Shown: positions 33,436 to 42,369, counted from the first letter of the stretch. The stretch is 64,000 bases of DNA from Bacillota bacterium (GCA_013178275.1 JABLWZ010000008.1:124001-188000); one strand, 5' to 3'. Translations and numbers: made by a program. The notes: generated by a model not told the origin, from the letters alone.

Positions 33436-34077
33436 CTAAGTCACGAGAAACGGCTGCAAGGGCACTTCATGGTAAGACGACGCCCGGTGAAACGGGTTGT
33501 CGGGACGGACCGCCTCGGGCTGGACCAGGTCCCAGAGCAACCTGCCGTAGCCGGTCGACCCCGGCGCGAGCCCTGCTCCCAGCAGCCCGGCCTCCCGGGC
33601 CAGGCGGATGAATCCTCCCATCCCGGCCGCGATCACCCGGTAGACTACATCGGAGGCCCCGCTGGTCATCGGGGTGCAGATATAGAGCCGGCAGATCAGG
33701 GTGCGGCTCTGGTAAACCGTGCAGATACGGTCCCGCAGGAAGACGCAGGGGGAAGACCTGAGGCTGGGCAGTCCCAGCCGAAGCTGCTCCGGGTCGATGA
33801 ACCGGTCGATGAACCCTCGGGTGTCGAGTCCGAACTCGCGGGAGAGGCGGTGGAAGGCCACTATGTCGGGGACCACCAGGCACTCCCGGCAGCAGTTGAC
33901 CAGGCACCCCTCGCAGCTGCCTCGGCTCTCCTCCAGGTACTGCTTGTGGATGCTTCCATCGGCGCACCAGGGCTGGATGGCGTCAAGCAGGTCGGCCACG
34001 GTGGCCGACTGGTCCGACACCTCCAGGTCGAGCCCGGTTTTCCCGTCGATCGGTACGGGATTAAAAAGGACCTTCAA
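33436..34077 (-). CDS. YkgJ-like cysteine-cluster protein
   Basis: A 213-residue protein with a cluster of cysteines (CEGCLVNCCRECLV, then FLRDRICTVY, then LICRLYICTP) characteristic of the YkgJ/FliB-like family, thought to bind zinc or an iron-sulfur cluster. Its catalytic role is not established. It begins one codon after the preceding HAD gene stops and precedes trmL, so all four genes here form one operon. A second Cys-cluster protein lies at 39170-39790. Confidence 0.75.
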   Translation of the reverse strand: MKVLFNPVPIDGKTGLDLEVSDQSATVADLLDAIQPWCADGSIHKQYLEESRGSCEGCLVNCCRECLVVPDIVAFHRLSREFGLDTRGFIDRFIDPEQLRLGLPSLRSSPCVFLRDRICTVYQSRTLICRLYICTPMTSGASDVVYRVIAAGMGGFIRLAREAGLLGAGLAPGSTGYGRLLWDLVQPEAVRPDNPFHRASSYHEVPLQPFLVT

Positions 34078-34079
34078 CG

Positions 34080-34793
34080 CTAGACCTCCTTCAGGAGGGA
34101 AGGTATTTCACGCAGGGACGATATCCGCCAGTCGCAGGGAGGCGACTGGGTTCGGTTGCGGTGGTTGAACCAGGCGGTCTTCATCCCCGCCCGGTGGCCT
34201 CCTCCGATGTCGGTGACCGGGTCGTCGCCGACATGCAGCGCGTCCCCGGGAGCGGTGTCGAGGTTTGCCAGCGCGAGCTTGAATATCTCGGGGTTGGGCT
34301 TGGCTACCCCCACCTCGTTGGAGAAGATCAGGGTGTCGAAGAAACGGTCTATCCCGAACTGTCCGAAGACCCGGCGGACCACCGTCCCGGGGGTCGCCCC
34401 GGTGTTGCAGATCAGCCCGAGCCGATAGCCGGCTTTAAGCTCCTCCAGCACCTCGACCGCCCCGTCCATCAGGCGGGGAGGCAGGTCCAGCAGCGCCTCG
34501 GTGTAGGCCCGGTAGAGTTCCTGGAAGGTTTCGTGGTCGTTTTTCAGCTGAAACCGTTCCATCAGTCCCTGCACCTGGGATTGGGGGGGGAAGTCCAGGC
34601 CGGACTCGTACTGTTGTTTTAGGGTGTGGTCCCAGACCTCCTTGACCTCGGCCAGGAGCTTCTCCACCGGGGCCTCGCAGCCGTGCCGCTGCAGCACCTT
34701 CCACACCCGGTCGGTGCGGTTCCTGAAGGTGGCGACGGGATCGACCAGGTAGATCAGGGTGTCCCAGCAGTCAAAGGTTATCGTCCGCAGCAA
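34080..34793 (-). CDS. HAD-superfamily hydrolase
   Basis: A ~237-residue HAD protein with a helical cap, like phosphoglycolate phosphatase or 2-haloacid dehalogenase. It has TITFDCWDTLIYL (Asp nucleophile), LGLICNTGATPG (motif II), the Lys of GVAKPNPEIFKLAL (motif III) and HVGDDPVTDIGGGHRAGM (motif IV). I start at TTG 34793, because GGAGGAGGG lies just before it and the core domain begins there. An ATG at 34832 without a clear ribosome binding site would add 13 residues. First gene of the operon running to the MoaD-like gene. Confidence 0.85.
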   Translation of the reverse strand: MLRTITFDCWDTLIYLVDPVATFRNRTDRVWKVLQRHGCEAPVEKLLAEVKEVWDHTLKQQYESGLDFPPQSQVQGLMERFQLKNDHETFQELYRAYTEALLDLPPRLMDGAVEVLEELKAGYRLGLICNTGATPGTVVRRVFGQFGIDRFFDTLIFSNEVGVAKPNPEIFKLALANLDTAPGDALHVGDDPVTDIGGGHRAGMKTAWFNHRNRTQSPPCDWRISSLREIPSLLKEV

Positions 34794-34952
34794 TTGATTA
34801 CCCTCCTCCGGCGAGTCTTTTACGGTTGCCATGAGATAAGTGATAGGATATATTTAATTTTAGTCGTCGGTAAACGGACGTCGGACGTAGGGATAGCAGG
34901 AATTTGCATAGCAAATTCCATCGAGCCTGCTTACTGACGGTTAACTGACAAG

Positions 34953-35726
34953 GTGGTGCTGGCTTTGATGCCCCGAACCCAACGCTGGATATTTTCCCGG
35001 GTGCGCCAGGCGGTCAAGGATTTTTCCCTGATCGAACCCGGCGACCGGATCGTCGTCGGCCTGTCGGGCGGCAAGGACAGTCTGGGGCTGCTGTACATAT
35101 TGTCCCGGCTGCGCAACTTCCACGGGTTCGACTTCGAACTGAAGGCGGTTCACCTTGACCTGGGCTGGTCCGTGATCGGGCTCCCGCCGGCCGATGTGGT
35201 CCAGCTCGGCCGGACCTGCGCCGAACTGGAGGTTCCCTTCGAGAACGAGCCGACCCAGATCGCGGAGATCGTGTTCGCCGCCCGCCGGGAGGACCACCCC
35301 TGCGCGCTCTGCGCCCACCTGCGCCGCGGCGCCCTGAACAACGTGGCCAAGCGGCTGGGCTTCAACAAGGTGGCCCTGGGCCACCACCGGGACGACGCGA
35401 TAGAGACCTTTTTCTTAAACCTTTTCTACAACGGCCAGATGAATACCTTCACGCCCCGAACCGATTTGACCCGCAGCGGCCTGATCCTGATAAGACCCCT
35501 GGTCTACCTGCCCGAAAGAGCCCTGGCGCAGCTGGTGGCCGAGGAAAATCTGGCTGTGGTCAAGAACTCCTGTCCCGCCAGCGGCCAGACCAAGCGGCAG
35601 GAGGTCAAGCAGGTGGTCAGCCGGCTGGTCTCCCAGTACCCCGAGCTGGGTAACCGCGCGATAACCGCTTTTAAGAACGTCCACCCCGATCTCATCTACG
35701 GCTGGGCCCCGAAGAAGGTCAGGTGA
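34953..35726 (+). CDS. TtcA/TilS-type PP-loop ATPase, probable tRNA sulfur-transfer enzyme
   Basis: A 257-residue protein with the PP-loop motif VGLSGGKDSLGLLY, a CxxC pair (CALCAHLRRGAL), GHHRDDAIETFFLN, and a third Cys in NSCPASGQTKR. This set matches TtcA, which makes 2-thiocytidine in tRNA with an iron-sulfur cluster bound by those three cysteines. The exact modified base is not certain. The start is GTG 34953 or ATG 34968. The 3' end overlaps the convergent DUF92 gene by 31 bp. Confidence 0.85.
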   Translation: MVLALMPRTQRWIFSRVRQAVKDFSLIEPGDRIVVGLSGGKDSLGLLYILSRLRNFHGFDFELKAVHLDLGWSVIGLPPADVVQLGRTCAELEVPFENEPTQIAEIVFAARREDHPCALCAHLRRGALNNVAKRLGFNKVALGHHRDDAIETFFLNLFYNGQMNTFTPRTDLTRSGLILIRPLVYLPERALAQLVAEENLAVVKNSCPASGQTKRQEVKQVVSRLVSQYPELGNRAITAFKNVHPDLIYGWAPKKVR

Positions 35727-36523
35727 AGGAACACCACCGCCACCGTGATGATCCCCCCCAGCAGGGAACTCATGAAATTCACCAGGTCGTTGTCGACCCA
35801 GCGCCATCCCCCCACCAGCGGGTCCGGTCCGCAGCAGTGTCCATCCTTTTCGGTCACCAGGCCGCAGACTGAGCACTCGTAACGGGCCTGCACCGCGGCC
35901 CCCAGCACGCTGTCGAGCAGGCAGCCCAGGAAACCGCCGATGGTGACCGGCGGTATGATATACTCCACGGGGATGTAAAATCCCGAGAACAGAAGGCCCC
36001 ATACCCCGCCGACGGCCGCTATCAGCAGCGCCCCGGTCAGGCCGGCCAGGGTGCCCAGCAGCGATACCCCTCCCGAGGTTCCCCGCTCCACCTTTTTCCA
36101 ATCCCGAATGGACAATACCCGGCCCTTCGCCAGCACCCCGATCTCGGTCGCCCAGGTGTCGGCCGTGGCCGTGGCCATCGCGCCGAGAAACACCAGGTAG
36201 AACACGGGCTTTTCTCCTACGACCGCGAACAGGACCGCCATCAGGGCCGGAATGCCGCCGTTGGCCAGCACCTGACCCAGGTCGCGGGGGCGGGTCTTGG
36301 AGAAGTGCTTCTGGACCTCTTCCTTGCGGCCGGCCTTGAAGACGGTCGCGGCGCTGGAGGAGATGAAAAACGCCGCCAGCACGATGAACCAGTTCCATCC
36401 CCCGCAGTAGGCGATCAAGGTCCCTACCGCCGCGGCGCCCAGCGCCCCCAGGAGGGTAAGGTCCCGGCGGAGATAGGCCAGGGCCGCTCCCAGCACGCTG
36501 ACAAACAGGCTCCAAAACAACAA
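35696..36523 (-). CDS. DUF92-family membrane protein
   Basis: A 275-residue integral membrane protein of the DUF92 (TIGR00297) family. Its conserved core is ATADTWATEIGVLAKGR, then ERGTSGGVSLLGTLAGLTGAL, then GGFLGCLLDSVLGAAVQ. About seven membrane helices are visible. A Cys-containing loop (CSVCGLVTEKDGHCC) precedes the last helices. DUF92 members are relatives of phytyl-phosphate kinases and other integral membrane cytidylyltransferase-like enzymes. The function in bacteria is not settled. Confidence 0.85.
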   Translation of the reverse strand: MLFWSLFVSVLGAALAYLRRDLTLLGALGAAAVGTLIAYCGGWNWFIVLAAFFISSSAATVFKAGRKEEVQKHFSKTRPRDLGQVLANGGIPALMAVLFAVVGEKPVFYLVFLGAMATATADTWATEIGVLAKGRVLSIRDWKKVERGTSGGVSLLGTLAGLTGALLIAAVGGVWGLLFSGFYIPVEYIIPPVTIGGFLGCLLDSVLGAAVQARYECSVCGLVTEKDGHCCGPDPLVGGWRWVDNDLVNFMSSLLGGIITVAVVFLHLTFFGAQP

Positions 36524-36648
36524 AGGCCAACACCCTTTCGGCTGGTGATGAACCAGCCAAGAATCGGAGGTATTCCAGGAATAATTTAGTTAAGTATGAA
36601 GAATATTATAACCGATAGGAGAAAATTCGACAAAAAGGAGGTGCGGAA

Positions 36649-36849
36649 ATGAACCAACAGCTGACCACCCGCGAGATGCTGATGCTGGATGAGGCCATTC
36701 GCCTTTCCCGGACCATGACCAAGTTTGCCCACAGCTGCGCGCAGCAGGTGAACGATCCCCAGCTTCGGGCCCTTTGCCAGCAGATCGCCGTCGACCACAA
36801 CAACGACCTGCAGGCTCTATCACGCTATACGGGTAATCGAAACTACTAA
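36649..36849 (+). CDS. Small CotF-like spore coat helper protein
   Basis: A 66-residue helical protein (LTTREMLMLDEAIRLSRTMT, then FAHSCAQQVNDPQLRALCQQ) resembling the first helix pair of CotF-type coat proteins. A strong ribosome binding site (AAAGGAGGTGCGG) precedes it. It lies 21 bp before the CotF-like gene, a pairing commonly seen in spore formers. Assignment rests on helix pattern and context. Confidence 0.65.
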   Translation: MNQQLTTREMLMLDEAIRLSRTMTKFAHSCAQQVNDPQLRALCQQIAVDHNNDLQALSRYTGNRNY

Positions 36850-36870
36850 TGCAAATCGGAGGTGAAAAAC

Positions 36871-37302
36871 ATGCCTTTTTCTGGTAATCAAAACTTCACT
36901 GGCGCGAACTACCCCAATCCGGGTTTCGCCGGCCAGGGCTTTGCCCCCGGTCAGGGGATGATGAACCCCGGGATGGCATCCACTACCGCCACCATGGCCA
37001 GCGGCGCCAACTCTTCGCTCGGGCTCAACGACCGCGACCTGTTCGATATCCTGCTGAGCCAGCACAAACTGCTGGCGGAGAGCATGACCCAGACCATCCT
37101 GGAAAGCTCCAACCCTCAGTTCCGCCAGGACTGCATCAACATGCTGAACCGGGACTTCATGCACCAGCGGGTGATCTGGGAGGCGATGAACCAGCGCGGC
37201 TGGTACAACACCAGCCAGGGGATGAGCCAGGGCCAGGGCATGACCCAGCAGGGTATGAGCATGGGCCAGCAGCAGACCGGCAGCGGCCAGTACTCCGTCT
37301 AA
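36871..37302 (+). CDS. CotF-family spore coat protein
   Basis: A 143-residue protein. Residues 1-50 are a Gly/Asn/Pro-rich low-complexity arm. Residues ~50-115 carry the CotF helical core (LNDRDLFDILLSQHKLLAES, TQTILESSNPQFRQDCINML, then HQRVIWEAMNQRGWY). The tail is a Met/Gly/Gln repeat (GMSQGQGMTQQGMSMGQQQ). Start at ATG 36871, behind GGAGGTGAAAAAC. Predicted to be deposited on the spore surface. Operonic with the preceding gene. Confidence 0.85.
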   Translation: MPFSGNQNFTGANYPNPGFAGQGFAPGQGMMNPGMASTTATMASGANSSLGLNDRDLFDILLSQHKLLAESMTQTILESSNPQFRQDCINMLNRDFMHQRVIWEAMNQRGWYNTSQGMSQGQGMTQQGMSMGQQQTGSGQYSV

Positions 37303-37449
37303 ACCCGGGACAAGCTGAAGTCCTGGCTCGAATCGAGACAGGACTTGCATCGCCAACCATCTTTAGTCAGGGGGAATCTTACGCCCCCACACTCTACCTA
37401 TCTCCCCGGGTTGCGGTCAAGCAGCCCGGGTCCTGTTTTGCACCGGGTT

Positions 37450-37800
37450 CTAGTTGGCCGCGCCCGACGCCTTTTCCGGGGCTTTGGCGGCTGCCGGTTC
37501 CGCGGGCTTTTCGGCGGGTTTCTCAGCGGGTTTTTCCGCTGCCGGGGCCGCCACCCCGGAGGAAGGAGCAGAATCAGATTCATCGCTGGTATCCGGAGGC
37601 GGTCCGATGGTCGCCCCCAGGGAGCGCTTGGAATCGGTGGAGTAGAAACCGCTGCCCTTAAAGAGTACCAGTACATTCTTGCCGATGACCCGTTTCACCG
37701 GGCTTTGGCACTGAGGGCAGGTTTCCAGGGGGGGTTCGGTTATCGGCTGCGCTACCTCCAAGATGCCGCATTGTTCACAGCGATAATTATAGGTCGGCAA
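37450..37800 (-). CDS. FmdB-type zinc ribbon protein with Glu/Pro/Ala-rich tail
   Basis: A 116-residue protein. Residues 1-50 are the FmdB/regulatory zinc ribbon (MPTYNYRCEQCGILEVAQPI, CPQCQSPVKRVIGK, FKGSGFYSTD). The last ~45 residues are an acidic low-complexity tail with four EKPAE-type repeats. FmdB-like proteins are presumed regulators or ribosome-associated. Their exact role is unknown. The repeats are also visible at DNA level as CGGCGGGTTTCTCAGCGGGT units. Reads away from the coat genes. Confidence 0.8.
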   Translation of the reverse strand: MPTYNYRCEQCGILEVAQPITEPPLETCPQCQSPVKRVIGKNVLVLFKGSGFYSTDSKRSLGATIGPPPDTSDESDSAPSSGVAAPAAEKPAEKPAEKPAEPAAAKAPEKASGAAN

Positions 37801-37880
37801 TTCCCTGTCACCTCCTCAACTTTGGATATTATATCATTTCACAAGGGTGGCCGGTAGTGTTTTGATGCACAAAATATCCA

Positions 37881-37900
37881 GGGGAACTTAAACAGTTCCC
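37881..37900 (-). terminator. Weak terminator hairpin below the biotin carrier gene
   Basis: GGGGAAC and GTTCCCC form a 7-bp stem about 115 bp beyond the biotin carrier stop. The minus-strand tail is only moderately T-rich (TGGATATTTTG). Confidence 0.35.
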
Positions 37901-38016
37901 CCAGATTTCTATACCAGTTTTGCGCGCCCCCAGCAATATTTATAAAGCTGGCATTTTCGATTTCTCCACATATCGCACAACGGCACGGCCACGCCCGTAA
38001 TGCTCGCCTCTAAAAA

Positions 38017-38229
38017 CTATTCCATTTCTGCCAGTACGTCTCCCATGTTCACTACATCGCCGACTTTGACGTTGATCGATTTAATCGTTCCGTCTTCCGG
38101 AGGATAAATCGGGTTTTCCATCTTCATGGACTCAAGAACAAAAGCCTCGTCATCCTCAGTAACCTTAGCTCCCACTTCTACGTTGATGGCAACGATCTTG
38201 CCAACCATCGGGGCTTCTATTGCAGCCAC
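38017..38229 (-). CDS. Free-standing biotin carboxyl carrier protein
   Basis: A 70-residue biotin/lipoyl-attachment domain and nothing else. EAPMVGKIVAINVEVGAKV, the biotinylation motif ESMKMENPIYPPEDG (Lys), and the second half VKVGDVVNMGDVLAEME are all present. Proteins of this size serve as the carrier of acyl-CoA carboxylases or decarboxylases (for example methylmalonyl-CoA decarboxylase or pyruvate carboxylase split forms). No carboxylase subunit gene lies next to it. RBS GGAGGGATGTATA precedes the ATG. Confidence 0.9.
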   Translation of the reverse strand: MAAIEAPMVGKIVAINVEVGAKVTEDDEAFVLESMKMENPIYPPEDGTIKSINVKVGDVVNMGDVLAEME

Positions 38230-38524
38230 TATACATCCCTCCTGATTTGTATGTCCCTAATTTTTCTCTAAAAGTCCTCGGTCACACTGGCCGTAGTTGT
38301 GTGATATGTGGACAAATCCCCCTAACCTCAAGACTAGCGCAAACCTAATATCGCCAACTCAATCCAACATATTATGACTTAATACAAACATATTCGACAC
38401 AATTTGTCAAAATTCCTGCAAGGAAAAAATAACTCCAACAGGAAAAACGTCACTCATAACTATTCAACGTTCTTCAACAATCTCCTGCTTCGGGTGGAGA
38501 ATAAATCCAGCTGTAATAAAGGTT

Positions 38525-39160
38525 TTAGTGTTTTTTATTTAAGAAATAGTCGCAGCAGCTGTTTATCAGGCAGGAATCGCAGAGGGGTGATCGGGCCCGG
38601 CAGACCTCCCTCCCGTGCCAGATCAGCCAGTGGTGGGCTTTGCCCCAGGTGTTGGGCGGGATGCTGGCCTCCAGCTGCTTTTCGGTCTCCAGCACGTTTT
38701 TGCCGCTGGCCAGCCCGATGCGGTTGCTTACCCGGAAGACGTGGGTGTCGACCGCTATCGCGGGGACCCCGAAGGCGTTGCTGAGTACGACGTTGGCGGT
38801 CTTGCGGCCCACCCCGGGAAGGAGCATCAGCTCCTCGCGGGTGCGGGGGACCTGTCCACCGTACCGCTCCATGATGATGCGGCTGGCCTCCACCAGGTAC
38901 CGGCTCTTGCTGTCGTGCAGGCCGACTCCCCGGATCAGCTCCTGCACCTCCTGCTCGCTGGCCGCCGCCATGCTCGGGGGGTCCGGGAACTCCTGGAACA
39001 GCCTCTCGGTGACCCGGTTGACCTGGACGTCAGTGGACTGGGCGGACAGCATCGCCGCCGCCAGCAGTTGGAAGGGGGTCTGGTACCTGAGCCCTGACCG
39101 GGCCGGGTAGGCCTGTCCGAGCAGTTTCAATATCCGGCGTGTTTCCGCGGGCTTTTTCAT
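38525..39160 (-). CDS. nth: Endonuclease III
   Basis: A 211-residue HhH-GPD DNA glycosylase/AP lyase that removes oxidised pyrimidines. The helix-hairpin-helix LMLLPGVGRKTANVVL with catalytic Lys is followed by the Asp-containing VDTHVFRVSNRIGLA. The C terminus carries the four-cysteine loop for the [4Fe-4S] cluster (CRARSPLCDSCLINSCC). Length and motifs match Nth. It is co-directional with the upstream Cys-cluster gene, 10 bp away. Confidence 0.97.
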   Translation of the reverse strand: MKKPAETRRILKLLGQAYPARSGLRYQTPFQLLAAAMLSAQSTDVQVNRVTERLFQEFPDPPSMAAASEQEVQELIRGVGLHDSKSRYLVEASRIIMERYGGQVPRTREELMLLPGVGRKTANVVLSNAFGVPAIAVDTHVFRVSNRIGLASGKNVLETEKQLEASIPPNTWGKAHHWLIWHGREVCRARSPLCDSCLINSCCDYFLNKKH

Positions 39161-39169
39161 CGTCCGGCC

Positions 39170-39790
39170 TCAAATCTTCCAGTCTTTGCCCCAGTCCACC
39201 TCCCGGGACAGTTGGTAGCGCTGTTCCCGGGGGTACTCCTCACACCAGTCGAAGGCCCCCTGCCATTTTTCCCGGTAGAGCGCGGCCGCCTCCCGGATGA
39301 ATCCCCGGGGGTCGGTCTTGAAGTTCAACCCTTTCTCGCCCAGGATCGCCGACAGGTGCTGGTTTATCTCCTGCTCGACCGCGTCCAGCCGGTCGAAGAA
39401 CCCCTTCCAGGCCTCAGCCCCCGCCTCCTCCCAGATGCCGCAGCCGGGACAGATGTAGATCCGGCAGACCGATTCCCTGAGATCGGCCGCGAGCTGGCAG
39501 CCGCCCTGGCGGGAGTGCAGCTGGCACAGCATAGCGCCGTCCTTGTCCTCGGTACGGTCGACCCCGACGTACTTCTCCAGCACGGTCACCCGCGGCAGCT
39601 TGAAAATGGCGTCGATCAGCCGCGGATTGTTGTCCAGCAGGTAAACGAAATCGAGCGGATAGAAGGTCGGGTTGTAGTAGCAGCAGCCCTTGTCGTCCTC
39701 GCGGGGGCAGTTCCAGCAGAGGGTGCACTCTATCCAGCTCCGCAGCCCCAGGTTGTGGAATACCACCTCGAACTCTCTTTTTTGCTTCAT
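39170..39790 (-). CDS. Cysteine-cluster protein, YkgJ/FliB-like
   Basis: A 206-residue protein rich in paired cysteines: ECTLCWNCPREDDKGCCYYN near the start, then CQLHSRQGGCQL, then SVCRIYICPGCGIW. The pattern fits the YkgJ/flagellin lysine-N-methylase-like metal-binding family. Neither the metal nor the reaction is established. It lies 10 bp before nth and is probably co-transcribed with it. A distant relative is at 33436-34077. Confidence 0.65.
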   Translation of the reverse strand: MKQKREFEVVFHNLGLRSWIECTLCWNCPREDDKGCCYYNPTFYPLDFVYLLDNNPRLIDAIFKLPRVTVLEKYVGVDRTEDKDGAMLCQLHSRQGGCQLAADLRESVCRIYICPGCGIWEEAGAEAWKGFFDRLDAVEQEINQHLSAILGEKGLNFKTDPRGFIREAAALYREKWQGAFDWCEEYPREQRYQLSREVDWGKDWKI

Positions 39791-40039
39791 AAAATTACCC
39801 CCGGTTATAACTCACCTCATTAATTATAATAGAGTGAAACGGGCTTTGAGAAGGAGAGCGGGAAAGTAAAATAAACCATATCCCCGCAACTCGCTTTTCA
39901 CGAAATCCGCATCGAATAAGATGTCGCTTCACCAGATGCAGCAGCGTTAAACATTGCTTTAAAGCTGTTGGGTGTTATTCGGATTCAGCGGCGGTTGCGT
40001 AGTGCAGGACTCGCCGCTGGGGTTTCTTCTCTTGCAACA

Positions 40040-40206
40040 GTATTCAATCAACCCTAATTTGTGGATGAGCCCTGCGGAGAAATGAGCCGTTAGCGATAGA
40101 TCGTCTTGCTGCCCTGCGAAGAATGAGCAGCAGGCAGCACAGATCGAGAGGTAAGGCGACAGAGAACCGCTAGGGCGAGGCCCAGCCATAGCCATAGATT
40201 GAATAC
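40040..40206 (+). ncRNA. Dispersed structured element, short copy (C)
   Basis: Bounded by GTATTCAATC and GATTGAATAC, a perfect 10-bp inverted pair. In the other two copies both arms read GCATTCAATC/GATTGAATGC. The changed base is compensated in both arms, so pairing rather than sequence is conserved. Like the others, it opens AATCAACCCTAATTTGTGG, has a CTGCCCTGCGAAG/GCAGCAGGCAG hairpin and closes with GGCGACAGAGAACCGCTAGG. It is the shortest copy (167 bp), lacks the GGGGCGAGCGACAGGAGG core and sits in an otherwise gene-free 700-bp gap (39791-40492). Confidence 0.55.
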
Positions 40207-40435
40207 GGTCTTGATTTTATCGCATGCTCTTAATGCTCAGCTACTATTCGAAAGAGGCAGTTTTAACTTGTCTACAAGCTGAACTTGGCTGTCGCAAAGT
40301 TCGGCACTTAACCGCTGACTTATATGCTTAGAGAAATCAAACCAGGCCTTACTAAAGTTAAGTGCCGAACGAAGTCGATGGCATTAGTTGTACTTGCTCG
40401 CATCGGAAAGTTCCCTTATATACTTTCTGATACGC

Positions 40436-40470
40436 TTAAAAAGAAAACCTGGCTTTTCGCCAGGTTTTCT
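40436..40470 (-). terminator. Terminator of the CoA-disulfide reductase gene
   Basis: AGAAAACCTGGC and GCCAGGTTTTCT form a perfect 12-bp stem with a 5-nt loop. On the minus strand it is followed by TTTTTAAG. Confidence 0.85.
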
Positions 40471-40492
40471 GTATTACCGGTTCGATCGTTTA

Positions 40493-42142
40493 CTATTTCA
40501 CCGGGCCGTAGGTCAGCATGCCGCCGCTCAGGTTCTTGACCCGGGTGTACCCGTGCTGCTGCAGGATACGGGTCGCCAGGTAGCCCCGGAGCCCCACCCG
40601 GCAGTAAACGTAGATGTCCTTGTCCTTGGGCAGCTCGCTCAGCCGGTCGCGGAGTTCGTCGACTGGGATGTTCATTGCCCCGGGGATGACGCCCGCCTCC
40701 ACCTCCTTGGCGGTGCGCACGTCCAGCACCACCGACTGGTCGGGATCGAGGCCGGCTATCTGGTTCCAGTAGAACGGGGGGTTGTCCCCGTTGATGATGT
40801 TGGCCGCCACGTAGCCCGCCATGTTGACCGGGTCCTTGGCGGAGGAGAACGGAGGCGCGTAGCACAGCTCCAGCTCCTGCAGGTCGTAGACGGTCATCCC
40901 GGCCCGGATCGCGGTGGCGATGACGTCGATCCGCTTGTCGACCCCGCCCCGGCCGACCGCCTGCGCTCCCAGTATCTTTCCCTCGTCGGGGGTGAAGATG
41001 AGCTTGAATGCCAGGTCCTCCGCCCCCGGGTAGTAGGTGGCGTGGGACGCGGGATGCAGGTAGCAGCTGAGGTGGCCTATACCCAGCTTCTGCAGGGTCT
41101 TTTCGTTAGCCCCGGTGACCGCGACCACCTGTCCCAGGACGCGGGCGATGGACGTCCCCTGGGTGCCGTTATAGCGGGCGGCGCGGCCGGCGATGTTGTC
41201 CGCCGCCAGCCTCCCCTGCTTGTTCGCGGGGCCGGCCAGTGGCAGCAGCGCTCCCTGGCCGGTGACGAAGTGCTTGACCTGGATGGCGTCACCCACCGCG
41301 TAGATGCTGGGGTCGGAGGTGCGCAGGTATTCGTCCACCAAGATGCCGCCGGTCGGGCCGATAGACAGCCCCGCCGACTTGGCGAGTTCGTTCTCGGGGG
41401 TTACCCCGATGCCGAGGATCACCATGTCGGCATCCAGTTTTTCACCGTTGTCCAGGACTGCCCGCTCGACCTTGGAGGACCCCTCCAGGGCGGTGACCCG
41501 GGTCTTCAGCTTCAGGTTGATGCCGTTCTTCTTCAGGTGCTTGTGCACCAGCGCGGCCATCTCGAAGTCCAGCGGCCCCATGACCTGATCGGCCATCTCC
41601 ACGATGGTGACCGCCACCCCTCTCTCTTTCAGGTTCTCGGCCATCTCCAGGCCGATGAACCCGCCGCCGATCACCAGCGCCGAGGCGGGCTGCTCCGTCT
41701 CTATATACTGCTTGATGCGGTCGCTGTCAGGGACGTTGCGCACGGTGAAGACGTTGGCCAGGTCGATGCCGGGGATGTCCGGGACGAATGGCTTGGCCCC
41801 CGGCGAGAGGACCAGGAAGTCGTAGTCCTCCTGGTAGACCTCCTGGGTGGCCAGGTTCTTGACCTCTACCCGCTTCTCCTGGGGGAAGACCCGGGTGACC
41901 TCGCTCAGGGTCCGGACGTCGATATTGAATCTCTGGAACAGGGAACGTGGGGTCTGTACCAGCAGCTTGTTGCGCTTGTCGATAACCCCCCCGATATAAT
42001 ACGGGAGGCCGCAGTTGGCGAAGGAAACGTCCTGCCCTCGCTCAAACATGATGATCTGGGCTTCCTCGTCCAACCGCCTGAGCCTAGCGGCCGCGCTGGC
42101 TCCTCCCGCCACGCCGCCGACTATGAGTACCTTTTTCCCCAT
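40493..42142 (-). CDS. CoA-disulfide reductase-like flavoprotein with C-terminal rhodanese domain
   Basis: A 549-residue protein. The N-terminal FAD Rossmann motif VLIVGGVAGGASAAARLRRL and the redox Cys in SFANCGLPYYIGG (Cys44) mark the CoADR/NADH oxidase family. An NAD(P)-binding fold ASALVIGGGFIGLEMAE follows. Residues ~450-549 are a rhodanese-type sulfurtransferase domain with active-site Cys in YVYCRVGLRGYLA. Such fusions reduce CoA-disulfide or CoA-persulfide species and keep thiols reduced in anaerobes. The gene is monocistronic, with a clear terminator, and divergent from the lactate permease gene. Confidence 0.92.
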   Translation of the reverse strand: MGKKVLIVGGVAGGASAAARLRRLDEEAQIIMFERGQDVSFANCGLPYYIGGVIDKRNKLLVQTPRSLFQRFNIDVRTLSEVTRVFPQEKRVEVKNLATQEVYQEDYDFLVLSPGAKPFVPDIPGIDLANVFTVRNVPDSDRIKQYIETEQPASALVIGGGFIGLEMAENLKERGVAVTIVEMADQVMGPLDFEMAALVHKHLKKNGINLKLKTRVTALEGSSKVERAVLDNGEKLDADMVILGIGVTPENELAKSAGLSIGPTGGILVDEYLRTSDPSIYAVGDAIQVKHFVTGQGALLPLAGPANKQGRLAADNIAGRAARYNGTQGTSIARVLGQVVAVTGANEKTLQKLGIGHLSCYLHPASHATYYPGAEDLAFKLIFTPDEGKILGAQAVGRGGVDKRIDVIATAIRAGMTVYDLQELELCYAPPFSSAKDPVNMAGYVAANIINGDNPPFYWNQIAGLDPDQSVVLDVRTAKEVEAGVIPGAMNIPVDELRDRLSELPKDKDIYVYCRVGLRGYLATRILQQHGYTRVKNLSGGMLTYGPVK

Positions 42143-42369
42143 CCGGTAAATACCCCCTCTTTGTCTTAAAGATAATTTTAAACTAATTAATGAGTTCTAC
42201 CTGGTGGTAAATAATCCCTGCAATGTGAAATTTTTAATTGCCTACAATTTAGTAGGCTTTAATCGTCGGGACCTTGCCACAGGAAATTTTTACTTGCTGG
42301 CCTGCTGCAAATAAAATATAATTTAGGAGTTGATGAATTTTATAACGTAGGACGGGAGGATGGTAGGAA

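Noticed and set aside
40388-42169. A 593-residue open frame antisense to the CoA-disulfide reductase gene
   Set aside because: Mirror frame of a well-supported gene. Composition is dominated by Gly/Val/Asp/Gln/His as in other shadows.
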